The notes beneath the pieces are model-generated. The model made no database searches, had not been told where the DNA came from, and saw only the letters and a list, made by a program, of their open reading frames with translations. 64,000 nucleotides of DNA from Flavobacterium sp. 5 (GTDB taxonomy: Bacteria; Bacteroidota; Bacteroidia; Flavobacteriales; Flavobacteriaceae): NCBI RefSeq assembly GCF_002813295.1, contig NZ_PHUE01000001.1, forward strand, positions 3,224,001 to 3,288,000. The letters run 5' to 3'. Of this stretch, positions 54,995-63,812 are shown in pieces. The position numbers and the translations under genes were made by a program. Each line of letters starts with the position of its first letter. Positions within the stretch are counted from its first letter, which is position 1.

Positions 54995-55015
54995 GTTTAT
55001 TAAAAATTTATATAT

Positions 55016-55178
55016 AAAAAAAGCCTACATTAGAAGTTGTATAAACTCGAAAAGACAAGTTTTGAGCTAACTCACTGTTCAAGTTTCCTCGCCGAAGCGT
55101 GGCATGCTTTAGTAGTGATGATTTGCTCATTCTAAATTGTTAGTGTTGAGTTTACCAATATGAACTAATGTAGGCAGT
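55016..55178 (-). ncRNA. ssrS: 6S-like RNA (ssrS, Flavobacteria type)
   Basis: On the minus strand GCCTACATTAG (55175-55165) and CTAATGTAGGC (55033-55023) form a perfect 11-bp closing stem over about 130 nt. A 7-nt T run directly after the stem acts as terminator. The interior has no coding frame and can form a long rod with an open centre, as 6S RNA does to mimic an open promoter for RNA polymerase. The place, 24 nt after zapA on the same strand, matches the zapA-ssrS order known in other bacteria. The identification rests on structure and synteny only. Confidence 0.7.
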
Positions 55179-55201
55179 ATCTTAGTCTTTGTAAAGAACG
55201 T

Positions 55202-55495
55202 TTAATTTTCGAGATATTCGTCCAAAAGCAAATTGATTTTGTTTAATCTTTCAATGGTTTCATTACCATTTATAGCATTATCAATTTGTTTTTGTTCTGC
55301 TTGAGAAGCAAATTGTAAAGCACACATAGCTAATACATCTTGTTTGTCTCTTACAGCATAATTTTCTTCAAATTGCTTAATCATAGCATCAATTTTTTTT
55401 GAAGCACTTCTAAGTCCTTCTTCCTGAGAGAAGTCTACCGTTAAAGGGTAAACTCTGTCAGCAATTGATATTTTAATTTTAAGCTTTTCGTCCAT
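55202..55495 (-). CDS. zapA: Cell division protein ZapA
   Basis: FtsZ-ring stabilising protein, 97 aa. KLKIKISIADRVYPLTVDFS is the N-terminal strand region and LRSASKKIDAMIKQFEENY plus LAMCALQFASQAEQKQIDNA the helices leading into the C-terminal coiled coil. It is followed by the 6S RNA. The preceding 96-aa coiled-coil gene ends 10 nt before its start, so both share one promoter. Confidence 0.93.
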   Translation of the reverse strand: MDEKLKIKISIADRVYPLTVDFSQEEGLRSASKKIDAMIKQFEENYAVRDKQDVLAMCALQFASQAEQKQIDNAINGNETIERLNKINLLLDEYLEN

Positions 55496-55505
55496 GTGTT
55501 TTTTA

Positions 55506-55796
55506 TTAATCTGATAGCTGGGCTATGCAGTAATCAATTTCACGAATTATTGAATTTATTTTAAGCTTTGTATCTCTTTTATTATCGTCACTGCCTAATA
55601 ATGCATTGGCCATTTTAAGTGTTTCTAATTGTGTTTTAAGCTCATCAATCTCTTTGGATTGGTTTTGCGTTAACACTGCAGTATTCTTTAACTCTAAACG
55701 TAAATCTTGATTGTTTTTTTCTAAACTTTGTATTTTTAGAAAAAGTTTTCCAATCTTATTTTCAAGAGTATCAATTATTTCTGCAATCACACTCAT
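55506..55796 (-). CDS. Coiled-coil protein, possible ZapA partner
   Basis: Small protein of 96 aa, almost entirely heptad repeat: IAEIIDTLENKIGKLFLKIQ, ELKNTAVLTQNQSKEIDELK, TQLETLKMANALLG. I know no characterised homologue, but its size, coiled coil and position directly before zapA recall ZapB, the ZapA-linked coiled-coil protein of Proteobacteria. It is preceded by a consensus promoter. The ZapB-like role is an inference from context. Confidence 0.85.
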   Translation of the reverse strand: MSVIAEIIDTLENKIGKLFLKIQSLEKNNQDLRLELKNTAVLTQNQSKEIDELKTQLETLKMANALLGSDDNKRDTKLKINSIIREIDYCIAQLSD

Positions 55797-55824
55797 TATA
55801 ATTCCTATTCATTACTTAATCTTA

Positions 55825-55854
55825 CAAAGTTAGTATTCCTTTTTATTATTACAA
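55825..55854 (-). promoter_or_regulatory. Promoter of the coiled-coil/zapA operon
   Basis: Minus strand: TTG (55854-55852), 19-nt spacer, TAACTTTG (55832-55825), 29 nt before ATG 55796. It is an exact fit to the Bacteroidota consensus. Confidence 0.75.
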
Positions 55855-56118
55855 TATTTTATTGATTTTTTTACGTTAAAATAATCAATTATCTGAAAAT
55901 CAAATTATTGTAATTTTTTTATTTTGTCTTATAAACTGAGTTTGATTTTAATTGTTAATTATTATAAAAAGGCTTAACGTTTATCTTTGGCTTTGATCGA
56001 AACTACATTCTCTACTTTTTTACTGCTAAAAAAGTAAAGGTATAGTGTTGAGGAGGAACTATTGGTATTGGAAATACTTTATTATGGTTGTTCCTGAAAA
56101 TTAATAAGTATGTTCAAA
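55855..56118. other. Gene-free stretch between zapA operon and M23 gene
   Basis: The gap of about 370 nt between the divergent genes holds the two promoters listed beside it. In the middle a short AAAAAAGTAAAGG/TTTTTTACTG segment near 56018-56040 can pair weakly. I see no gene or conserved element. Confidence 0.4.
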
Positions 56119-56150
56119 TTTGTAGGTCTTGCTTGCTTTTTTTATCTTAG
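56119..56150 (+). promoter_or_regulatory. Promoter of the M23 peptidase operon
   Basis: TTTG (56119-56122), 20-nt spacer, TATCTTAG (56143-56150). The -33 box is ideal; the -7 box differs from TAnnTTTG at one position. The start codon at 56165 follows closely. Confidence 0.5.
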
Positions 56151-56164
56151 CCAAAATGTATACT

Positions 56165-57862
56165 ATGAAATTTTACTTTTTTTTGTTATTATTTTCAACA
56201 ACTCTTTTTGCACAAGTTGAGTATCCTAAAGATTATTTTCAGTCGCCTCTTGATATTCCTTTAAAGTTATCTGGAAATTTCGGAGAATTGCGACCAAGTC
56301 ATTTTCATGCTGGTTTTGATATGAAAACTCTTCAAAAGGAAGGTTTAAACGTGTATGCTGTTGCTGATGGGTATGTATCTAGAATTAAGATTTCTACTTT
56401 TGGCAATGGAAAGGCCATTTATATAGATCATCCAAATGGATTTACTTCGGTGTACGGACATTTGCAAAAAGGCACTGATTCAATTGAAAGTTATATAAAG
56501 AAAACCCATTATCAAGAAAAGTCTTTTGAAATTGAAATGTATTTCAAGCCCAATCAAATGCCTGTAAAAAAAGGCCAGTTAATAGCGTTGTCTGGAAATA
56601 CTGGGTCTTCTGAAGGGCCTCATTTGCATTTTGAATTTAGAGATACCAAAACGGAAAAAATTATCAATCCAATGTTTTTTGGATTTGATGCTTTGATGCA
56701 AGATACCAAGAAACCAATTGTCTCAAATCTATACGTTTATCCTTTGGATTCTAAAACAACTGTTAATCATGCGCAACGTCGTATTCCAATTAATTTATCT
56801 CTGCAAAAAGATGGAACCTATTTAGCAGATAAAGTTATTGCTAATGGTAAAATTGGTTTTGGAATTACTACTTTCGATTATGATGATGTATCTTTTAATA
56901 AAAATGGCAGTTTCAATGTTGATTTATCTAACAATGGAAAATCTATTTTCGGATACCAATTTAATACCTATTCTTTTGATGAAATGCGATATGTAAATGC
57001 ATTGATTGATTATGCATTTTATAAAAAAACGAGTCAAAGGATTCAAAAGCTCTTCATGAATCCACCGTATAATTTGAGTATTATAAAAGTCGATGAATCC
57101 AATGGTATAATTACGGTAGCTCCCAATTTAACTAATGTTTGTCGTTTGGAAGTTTCAGATTATTATGGAAACAAAACGACAATTGTGATTCCAGTTGAAT
57201 ATGATTCTCTTTCTACGATAATCGAAAAAGAACCTATTTTGTCTAATTATGTGGTGAAAGCATCAAAGGATTGTTTCTTTGAAAAAGATAAAAACAGCGT
57301 TTTCTTTCCTGCGGGAACATTCTATAATGATTTTGATTTGAATTTTGAATTTAGCAATAATGTATTAACAGTTCATGATGATACCGTTCCAGCGAATAGC
57401 AATTTTACAGTTTCAATGGAGGGTAGTAGTTTAGATATTAGCAAAAAAGATAAAATTTTTATAGGCCGTGTTTCAGGGAATGGTGTAAGTTATAACTCAA
57501 CACGAGAAAAGAATAATGTTTATGAAATTAGTACTAAAACACTAGGTAAATTCAAATTGGCGATGGATACCGTTGCACCAGTTATAAAAATTTCGAAACC
57601 TATTGAAGGAAAAAATTTAGACAATCAAAAGATACTTCAAGTTCGTATTTCAGATGCTTTGTCTGGTATAAAATCGTATAATGGTTATCTCAATGGAAAA
57701 TGGATTTTGATGGAATACGATAATAAAACAAGTCTTTTAACGCATAATTTTAGTGATGGAATTGTGGCAGATGGCGATAATGTATTAAAAGTAGTTGTAG
57801 TTGATAATGTAGGGAATTCTTCTATCTTTGAAACTCATTTTATAAAAAATCAAAAACAGTAA
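56165..57862 (+). CDS. M23-family metallopeptidase (LytM-like)
   Basis: Secreted peptidase-like protein, 565 aa from ATG 56165, where MKFYFFLLLFSTTLFAQ forms the signal peptide. The LytM domain lies near residues 20-170: LRPSHFHAGFDMKT gives the first zinc His and Asp, GNGKAIYIDHPNGFTSVYGHL the core, and EGPHLHFEFRD the HxH motif. The rest is beta-rich (Ig-like, VKISKPIEGKNLDNQKILQV). It should cut peptidoglycan cross-bridges, or be a regulator of such. It starts a three-gene cluster with a TonB receptor 12 nt later. Confidence 0.92.
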   Translation: MKFYFFLLLFSTTLFAQVEYPKDYFQSPLDIPLKLSGNFGELRPSHFHAGFDMKTLQKEGLNVYAVADGYVSRIKISTFGNGKAIYIDHPNGFTSVYGHLQKGTDSIESYIKKTHYQEKSFEIEMYFKPNQMPVKKGQLIALSGNTGSSEGPHLHFEFRDTKTEKIINPMFFGFDALMQDTKKPIVSNLYVYPLDSKTTVNHAQRRIPINLSLQKDGTYLADKVIANGKIGFGITTFDYDDVSFNKNGSFNVDLSNNGKSIFGYQFNTYSFDEMRYVNALIDYAFYKKTSQRIQKLFMNPPYNLSIIKVDESNGIITVAPNLTNVCRLEVSDYYGNKTTIVIPVEYDSLSTIIEKEPILSNYVVKASKDCFFEKDKNSVFFPAGTFYNDFDLNFEFSNNVLTVHDDTVPANSNFTVSMEGSSLDISKKDKIFIGRVSGNGVSYNSTREKNNVYEISTKTLGKFKLAMDTVAPVIKISKPIEGKNLDNQKILQVRISDALSGIKSYNGYLNGKWILMEYDNKTSLLTHNFSDGIVADGDNVLKVVVVDNVGNSSIFETHFIKNQKQ

Positions 57863-57874
57863 AACCCAAATCAA

Positions 57875-60337
57875 TTGAATATTTTTAAATCGCTATGCTG
57901 TTTTATTTTTTTGTTGGTAGGAGTAACTTCACTTGCTCAGACAGGCTTCGTAAAAGGTGTTGTTTTGGATAAAAACAACATTCCTGTTGAAGGTGTAAAT
58001 GTTTCTTGTCTTAATAATAGTTCTCAAACTAACGAAAAGGGATTCTATCAAATTGCTATTCCATCCAATCAAAACGTTACTGTTGAATTTACTCATGTTT
58101 CTTTAAAAAAGGCAAGTCTTAAAGTGTCTATAAAATCTAATGAAGTATATATATTCAATATGTATATGAGTGATCAAGCGGAACAAATGGGTGAGGTTGT
58201 GATCAATAATAATAAAAAATCGGTTCAAGGGATTCTTACTTTTGAGGCTAAAGATATTCGTTCTATTCCTGGTGCCAATGCTGGAATAGAAAACGTTTTG
58301 AAAACGTTACCAGGAGTAAATTCTAATAATGAGTTAAGTACTCAGTATAGTGTTCGAGGCGGAAATTATGATGAGAATTTAGTTTATGTTAATGAAATAG
58401 AAGTGTATCGTCCCTTTTTGATACGCTCGGGACAACAAGAGGGTTTGAGTTTTATCAATACAGATTTAGTTCAAAATATCGATTTTTCTGCCGGTGGTTT
58501 TCAAGCAAAATATGGAGATAAAATGTCTTCAGTTTTGGATATTACTTATAGAAATCCAACGCAATTTGGAGCATCACTCGAAATGAGTTTCTTGGGAGGA
58601 AGTCTCTCTGTTGATGCGGTTTCTAAAGATAAAAAATGGTCTGCAATTACAGGAGTTCGTTATAGAAATAATAGTCTTCTTGTAAATAGTCAGGACACAC
58701 AAACAAATTACACTCCTACTTTTGCGGATATTCAAACTAATATCAATTATCAGGCTTCTGCTAAATGGCAATGGAGTTTTTTAGGAAATATATCTCAAAA
58801 TAAATATTTATACCAGCCGCTTACTCGTCAAACTAATTTTGGAACAACAGATACGCCAATGGCATTGGCAGTTTATTATCAAGGAAAAGAGAAAGATTTA
58901 TACAATACGTATTTTGGAGCAGTAAAAACTACTTATCAAGTGAATGATAGTTTTTCTTTAAAATTCATTGGATCTGTTTTTCATACCATAGAGCAGGAGT
59001 ATTTTGATATCTATGCACAATATAGATTGGGTGAGGTTGATACTAATATTGGTTCTGATACCTATGGAGACATTCAGTTTTCAAGAGGAGTTGGGTCTCA
59101 ACTCAATCATGCCCGTAATGATTTGGATGCATTAATTGCTAATTTAGAAATTAAGGGATTGAATAATTGGAAGCAAAACCAAATAGAATGGGGAGTAAAA
59201 TATACTAAAGAATCTATTCATGATCGAATTTCAGAGTGGGAGGTAATTGACTCTGCTGGTTTCTCAATAAGACCTCCAATTATTCTGCCTAAAAACGATG
59301 AACCTTATCAACCTTATTCAGGCTTATTAATTCCGTATCAGTCCGTAAGAGCCATAAATTTTACCGATATTGATCGATTTTCTGCTTACGCTCAATGGAG
59401 CCGAAAGGATATTTTAGGGACAAACGAAATATGGTATAATTTGGGTGCCCGTATGCAAAGTTGGGAAGTTTCTGGTGATAATTTGAATGGTAAGATTCAA
59501 ACTGTTTTTAGTCCAAGAGCTCAATTTGCTATAAAACCAGATTGGAAAAAGGAAATGCTTTTCAGGTTTACTATAGGTCTTTATAATCAACCTCCATTTT
59601 ATAGAGAATTAAGGGATTATGATGGTGTAGTTTTGCCTGACACCAAAGCACAAAAATCGCTTAATATCGTTTTTGGGAATGATTATAGTTTCAAAATGAG
59701 AGATCGTCCTTTTAAATTGGTGACGGAAGCTTATTATAAAAAAATGACAGACGTGAATCCTTATACAGTTGACAATGTCCGAATACGATATGCAGCCAAT
59801 AATAATGCTATTGCGTATGCACAAGGACTTGATGTTCGGCTTAATGGAGAATTTGTTCCAGGGACAGATTCTTGGATTAGTTTTGGCTATTTAAAAACAG
59901 AAGAAAATATAGAGAATAAAGGATATATTGCCAGACCAACAGATCAAAGATTAAAATTAGGCCTTTTATTTCAGGATTATATGCCTAAGATTCCAAGTTT
60001 AAAATTGTATCTTAATTTGGTTTACAATACAGGATTGCCTGGAGGGTCACCATCTTATGCGGATCCTTATTTGTACCAAAATCGATTGCATGATTATCGT
60101 AGAGTAGATATTGGTTTTTCTAAAGTTTTTATTGATAAAAATGCAGGAATTTCTACTAAGAAATTTTTAAAGAGTTTAAAGGAATTATCTTTAGGATTTG
60201 AAATCTTTAATCTTTTTAATAATCAGAATGCGATAACGAATACTTGGGTTAGAGACGTGTATACCAAAACCGAATATGCAATTCCAAATTATATGACATC
60301 CCGTGTTTTTAATTTGAAGTTAAATGCAAGGTTATAG
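57875..60337 (+). CDS. TonB-dependent receptor (carboxypeptidase-regulatory-like domain), TTG start
   Basis: Outer-membrane receptor, 820 aa. The start is TTG at 57875: an in-frame stop (TAA, 57860-57862) lies 12 nt upstream and no ATG precedes the signal peptide NIFKSLCCFIFLLVGVTSLA. The N-terminal domain (FVKGVVLDKNNIPVEGVNVS) leads into the plug (LKTLPGVNSNNELSTQYSVR, GGNYDENLVYVNEIEVYRP) and barrel with a C-terminal FNLKLNARL strand. It is not SusC-like in the plug; the ligand is unknown. It is encoded between the M23 peptidase and an EF-hand lipoprotein, probably in one operon. Confidence 0.92.
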   Translation: MNIFKSLCCFIFLLVGVTSLAQTGFVKGVVLDKNNIPVEGVNVSCLNNSSQTNEKGFYQIAIPSNQNVTVEFTHVSLKKASLKVSIKSNEVYIFNMYMSDQAEQMGEVVINNNKKSVQGILTFEAKDIRSIPGANAGIENVLKTLPGVNSNNELSTQYSVRGGNYDENLVYVNEIEVYRPFLIRSGQQEGLSFINTDLVQNIDFSAGGFQAKYGDKMSSVLDITYRNPTQFGASLEMSFLGGSLSVDAVSKDKKWSAITGVRYRNNSLLVNSQDTQTNYTPTFADIQTNINYQASAKWQWSFLGNISQNKYLYQPLTRQTNFGTTDTPMALAVYYQGKEKDLYNTYFGAVKTTYQVNDSFSLKFIGSVFHTIEQEYFDIYAQYRLGEVDTNIGSDTYGDIQFSRGVGSQLNHARNDLDALIANLEIKGLNNWKQNQIEWGVKYTKESIHDRISEWEVIDSAGFSIRPPIILPKNDEPYQPYSGLLIPYQSVRAINFTDIDRFSAYAQWSRKDILGTNEIWYNLGARMQSWEVSGDNLNGKIQTVFSPRAQFAIKPDWKKEMLFRFTIGLYNQPPFYRELRDYDGVVLPDTKAQKSLNIVFGNDYSFKMRDRPFKLVTEAYYKKMTDVNPYTVDNVRIRYAANNNAIAYAQGLDVRLNGEFVPGTDSWISFGYLKTEENIENKGYIARPTDQRLKLGLLFQDYMPKIPSLKLYLNLVYNTGLPGGSPSYADPYLYQNRLHDYRRVDIGFSKVFIDKNAGISTKKFLKSLKELSLGFEIFNLFNNQNAITNTWVRDVYTKTEYAIPNYMTSRVFNLKLNARL

Positions 60338-60449
60338 TATTTTAAAATATAAGCAGGATTTGGTTTGCATGAATAAATCTGTGATGTATTTTTCTTTTCC
60401 ATTTTTAAAAATGATTACATTTGGTTTATTTTTTAATATTAAAATTATT

Positions 60450-61178
60450 ATGAGAACATCACATTTTGTTTGTATTGGAATCTCGCTTTTACTTTTAGCA
60501 AGCTGTAAAGAAGAAACAGAAAAGCCAAAAGTGATTTACGATGCTTCAAAAGCGGGAAGAGAACTTACTAAAGCCGATTCGACTCAAATAAAAATCGCAG
60601 ATTTGCCTATACAAATGCAAGGAACAGACTATTTAATTCATCCTGTAGGTGATTTGAGTGTTTATGATAAAGGAGCTAAAAATAAATACGGATCTTCGAG
60701 TGTGAATGATTTGAGTTTTACTATATCAAACACATCCGAGTATCAGATTACCGGTTATTTGCAAAATCTTAAATTTCAAAAAATAGGCTCAGATTCTATA
60801 AAAGCATTGACTGATAAACCCGTTTTGATTCAAACAGCAACCTACTTAAAAACGGTTTCTGATAAAATCAAAAAGCAAATTATGGTATATACTTTGATGG
60901 ATATGGACACCAATAAAGACGGAAAACTCGATGTAAGTGATATTACAACATTATATTTGAGTAAAATCAGCGGAGAGAAATTCACTAAAGTTTCAGTTGA
61001 TTTTCAGGAATTGATAGATTGGAACTTAATTGAGTCTCAAAATCGTTTGTATTTTAGAACGGCAGAAGACACCAATAAAAACGGAAAATTTGATAGTAAA
61101 GATGTAGTGCATTATAGTTATATTGATTTGGCTACAAAAGACTGGGAAGTTAAAACCTACAGTCCTATTTCAAATTAA
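60450..61178 (+). CDS. Lipoprotein with two EF-hand-like calcium loops
   Basis: Lipoprotein of 242 aa from ATG 60450, selected because MRTSHFVCIGISLLLLASC ends in a lipobox; the frame extends to 60324 without a plausible leader. Two calcium-binding loops are visible, DTNKDGKLDVSD (from about residue 153) and DTNKNGKFDSKD (from 207), each with the D-x-N-x-D/N-G spacing. No known family fits the rest. It lies after the M23/TonB-receptor pair and overlaps the convergent DUF2971 gene by 9 nt. Confidence 0.85.
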   Translation: MRTSHFVCIGISLLLLASCKEETEKPKVIYDASKAGRELTKADSTQIKIADLPIQMQGTDYLIHPVGDLSVYDKGAKNKYGSSSVNDLSFTISNTSEYQITGYLQNLKFQKIGSDSIKALTDKPVLIQTATYLKTVSDKIKKQIMVYTLMDMDTNKDGKLDVSDITTLYLSKISGEKFTKVSVDFQELIDWNLIESQNRLYFRTAEDTNKNGKFDSKDVVHYSYIDLATKDWEVKTYSPISN

Positions 61179-61871
61179 AATATCACTTTCTAAATCTGAT
61201 TTTTCTATTTCAAAATCAAAACCTAATTGTGTTACTAATTGAATGACTAAATTTTTATACCAATTCTCAGATTTGGGATGAATATAAATTTTTTCTATCA
61301 ATTGATTAATATCTACATTTATTTTTAAACCATCATTTAGTTTAATGTTGCTGTCAGCAACATCAGTGATGATACGCACTTCACGCTCGTATTGAAAGCT
61401 TTTTCGTTTGAATAGAAAAGGGAAAAACATATCATCAAACGGAATGTATTCTTTTTTGTAATCTATATAATTAACTTCACCAATGTATTGTTTGTAATTA
61501 TTTTCAGGAGCTAAAGCGTTTTGAAGTCTTTTTACAGTAGATTGGATGGCTAATCCTTCACTATTTTGGGTAAAGATTTGCCACATCGCAAAAGATTCAT
61601 ATTCGTTGATATGCCAACTGCTAATAGCTACTTTCTCTCGATGAGTTTTGTAGAAATTTAAGAAATCTGGATTGTTTATAGAAAGTTTTTTGATTTCTTC
61701 AAAAGTAGGTTCGCTAAAAGTACCTTCATATTGATCTTCAAATTTATCAGATCGGGACATGAACAGTTTATGCGAAATCAATAAATCCAAAAACTTCGAC
61801 AAGTCCAAATATTTCCAGACTACAGTATCAGGATCTTGTGGAAGTTTTATGTTAGGATTATTGTGATACAT
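61170..61871 (-). CDS. DUF2971 protein
   Basis: Cytoplasmic protein of 233 aa of the DUF2971 family. VWKYLDLSKFLDLLISHKLF, SDKFEDQYEGTF, ISSWHINEYESFAMWQIFTQ and SFQYEREVRIITDV are the family landmarks. The conserved Tyr, Asp, Trp and Arg positions suggest a catalytic pocket but no activity is known to me. It is a single gene, convergent with the EF-hand lipoprotein. Confidence 0.85.
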   Translation of the reverse strand: MYHNNPNIKLPQDPDTVVWKYLDLSKFLDLLISHKLFMSRSDKFEDQYEGTFSEPTFEEIKKLSINNPDFLNFYKTHREKVAISSWHINEYESFAMWQIFTQNSEGLAIQSTVKRLQNALAPENNYKQYIGEVNYIDYKKEYIPFDDMFFPFLFKRKSFQYEREVRIITDVADSNIKLNDGLKINVDINQLIEKIYIHPKSENWYKNLVIQLVTQLGFDFEIEKSDLESDILI

Positions 61872-61977
61872 AGCTTTAGATTTAAAAATGAAATAATTTA
61901 AAAATTGGATTCTTCAAAAAATCTTAAATACTTTGCCTCTTTATTATGGTAGGTTTAAAATACGGAAATTATAGTAA

Positions 61978-63804
61978 TTATTCTAATGATTGCATTGTTA
62001 CCAATTTGTTATATGTACCATTCATAGCAATTAGTTCTTCGTGTTTTCCTTGCTCCACGATTTTACCTTTTTGCATAACTATAATTAAATCTGCTTTTTG
62101 AATAGTAGAAAGACGGTGCGCAATTACGATCGAAGTTCTGTTTTGCATCATGTTTTCAAGGGCCACTTGTACAAATTTTTCGCTTTCAGTATCTAGTGCA
62201 GATGTAGCTTCGTCCAAAATCATAATTGGAGGATTTTTCAAAACAGCACGGGCAATAGAAAGACGTTGTTTTTGTCCTCCTGAAAGTTTATTTCCACTGT
62301 CGCCAATGTTAGTGTAAATTCCTTTTGGTAACTCTTTTACAAATTCGTAAGCATTAGCTATTTTTAAAGCTTCGATGATTTCATCATCAGTAGCATCTAG
62401 TTTTCCTAATGAAATATTGGCTTTTATAGTATCATTAAATAAAATGCTATCTTGAGTTACTAGTCCCATCAATCCACGAAGTGATTGTAAGTTTAAATCT
62501 TTTATGGGTATTCCGTCAATCAAAATTGTTCCTTCATTAACATCATAAAATCGAGTCAATAAATTAGCAATGGTGCTTTTTCCACTTCCTGATTGTCCAA
62601 CAAGAGCAACGGTTTGTCCTTTTTTTACTGTAAGTGAAAAGTTTTTTAGGACGTTTTCATCTTCGTATTTAAAATTGATATTTTGAATTGCAATTTCCGA
62701 ATCGAAAGTGTTTTTTTCTATCGCATCTATTTTACTGGTAATTGTGTTTTCCTGGTCCAGAATTTCTAAAACACGCTCTGCAGCTGCATTTCCTCTTTTG
62801 ATAGCATAGGATGCTTTTGAAATTGATTTAGCAGGAGTAAGGATGTTGTACGCTAGTCCCATATAGGCTATAAATGAAGCTCCATTAAGTGTTTTGTCTA
62901 TCAAAACCATATGACCTCCATACCAAAGCAAAATAGCAATAACCATAATTCCCATAAATTCACTGGCAGGTGAGGCTAAATTTTGACGATTACCAATACT
63001 GTTTGATAAGATAAAAAAACGTTGAGTTGATTCTTGGAAAACACGGTTGAAGTAGTTTTCGGAATTATAACCTTTTACAACTTTTAATCCACCCATAGTC
63101 TCTTCAATGGTAGATAAAAAGACTCCCTGTTCTTCCTGTGCTTTGGTAGACTTTCTTTTTAGTTGTTTACCAATAAGAGAAATAATATAACCCGAAACAG
63201 GAATAAAAATAAACACAAAAAGGGTTAATTGCATACTTATGGTAACCATTGTGATTAATGTAAAAATAATGGTAAGTGGTTCTTTTACTATAAGTTCAAG
63301 TATAGACAAGAAAGAGTTTTGTACCTCGTTTACATCTCCGGAAATTCTGGAAATTACATCACCTTTTCTTTTTTCAGAATAAAAAGCCAAAGGCAATTCA
63401 ATCGTTTTTTTGTACATGGCATTTCGCATGTCTTTCAAAATACCATTGCGTAAAAAATTAATAAAAAACATAGCGAAATAGTCGCATAAATTTTTTAATA
63501 AAAATATAGAAATTATTATGGCAACCATTATGGTTAAAGTACGGCCAACACCAAATGTATCGGTTGTATGGGTGATGTAATAACTTAAATAATTTTCACC
63601 AAATTTCTTAAGTTCCCAAATGCCATTATAAACAGGCATGGCTGTGTTTCTTTTGGTTTGATCAAATAAGACCTGCATCATAGGTATTAATGAAACAAAC
63701 GAAAGTGTACTAAAAAGTGCATATAGAACATTAAAGAGAATGTTCATATAAGCATATTTTTTGTACGGAATTACAAAAGGGAATATTCTTTTAAAGTTGT
63801 TCAT
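61978..63804 (-). CDS. ABC exporter, MsbA-like (fused membrane and ATPase domains)
   Basis: Half-transporter of 608 aa. Six membrane helices occupy about 15-325, with SEKRKGDVISRISGDVNEVQ in a coupling region. The ATPase domain follows: Walker A VGQSGSGKSTIANLLTRFYD, Q-loop GLVTQDSILF, signature LSGGQKQRLSIARAVL, Walker B IMILDEATSALDTES, H-loop SIVIAHRLSTI. The closest known function is lipid A/lipid flipping (MsbA), though drug export is possible. It lies 8 nt after a phosphohexomutase gene and is probably in its operon. Confidence 0.92.
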   Translation of the reverse strand: MNNFKRIFPFVIPYKKYAYMNILFNVLYALFSTLSFVSLIPMMQVLFDQTKRNTAMPVYNGIWELKKFGENYLSYYITHTTDTFGVGRTLTIMVAIIISIFLLKNLCDYFAMFFINFLRNGILKDMRNAMYKKTIELPLAFYSEKRKGDVISRISGDVNEVQNSFLSILELIVKEPLTIIFTLITMVTISMQLTLFVFIFIPVSGYIISLIGKQLKRKSTKAQEEQGVFLSTIEETMGGLKVVKGYNSENYFNRVFQESTQRFFILSNSIGNRQNLASPASEFMGIMVIAILLWYGGHMVLIDKTLNGASFIAYMGLAYNILTPAKSISKASYAIKRGNAAAERVLEILDQENTITSKIDAIEKNTFDSEIAIQNINFKYEDENVLKNFSLTVKKGQTVALVGQSGSGKSTIANLLTRFYDVNEGTILIDGIPIKDLNLQSLRGLMGLVTQDSILFNDTIKANISLGKLDATDDEIIEALKIANAYEFVKELPKGIYTNIGDSGNKLSGGQKQRLSIARAVLKNPPIMILDEATSALDTESEKFVQVALENMMQNRTSIVIAHRLSTIQKADLIIVMQKGKIVEQGKHEELIAMNGTYNKLVTMQSLE

Positions 63805-63812
63805 TTAGTAAT

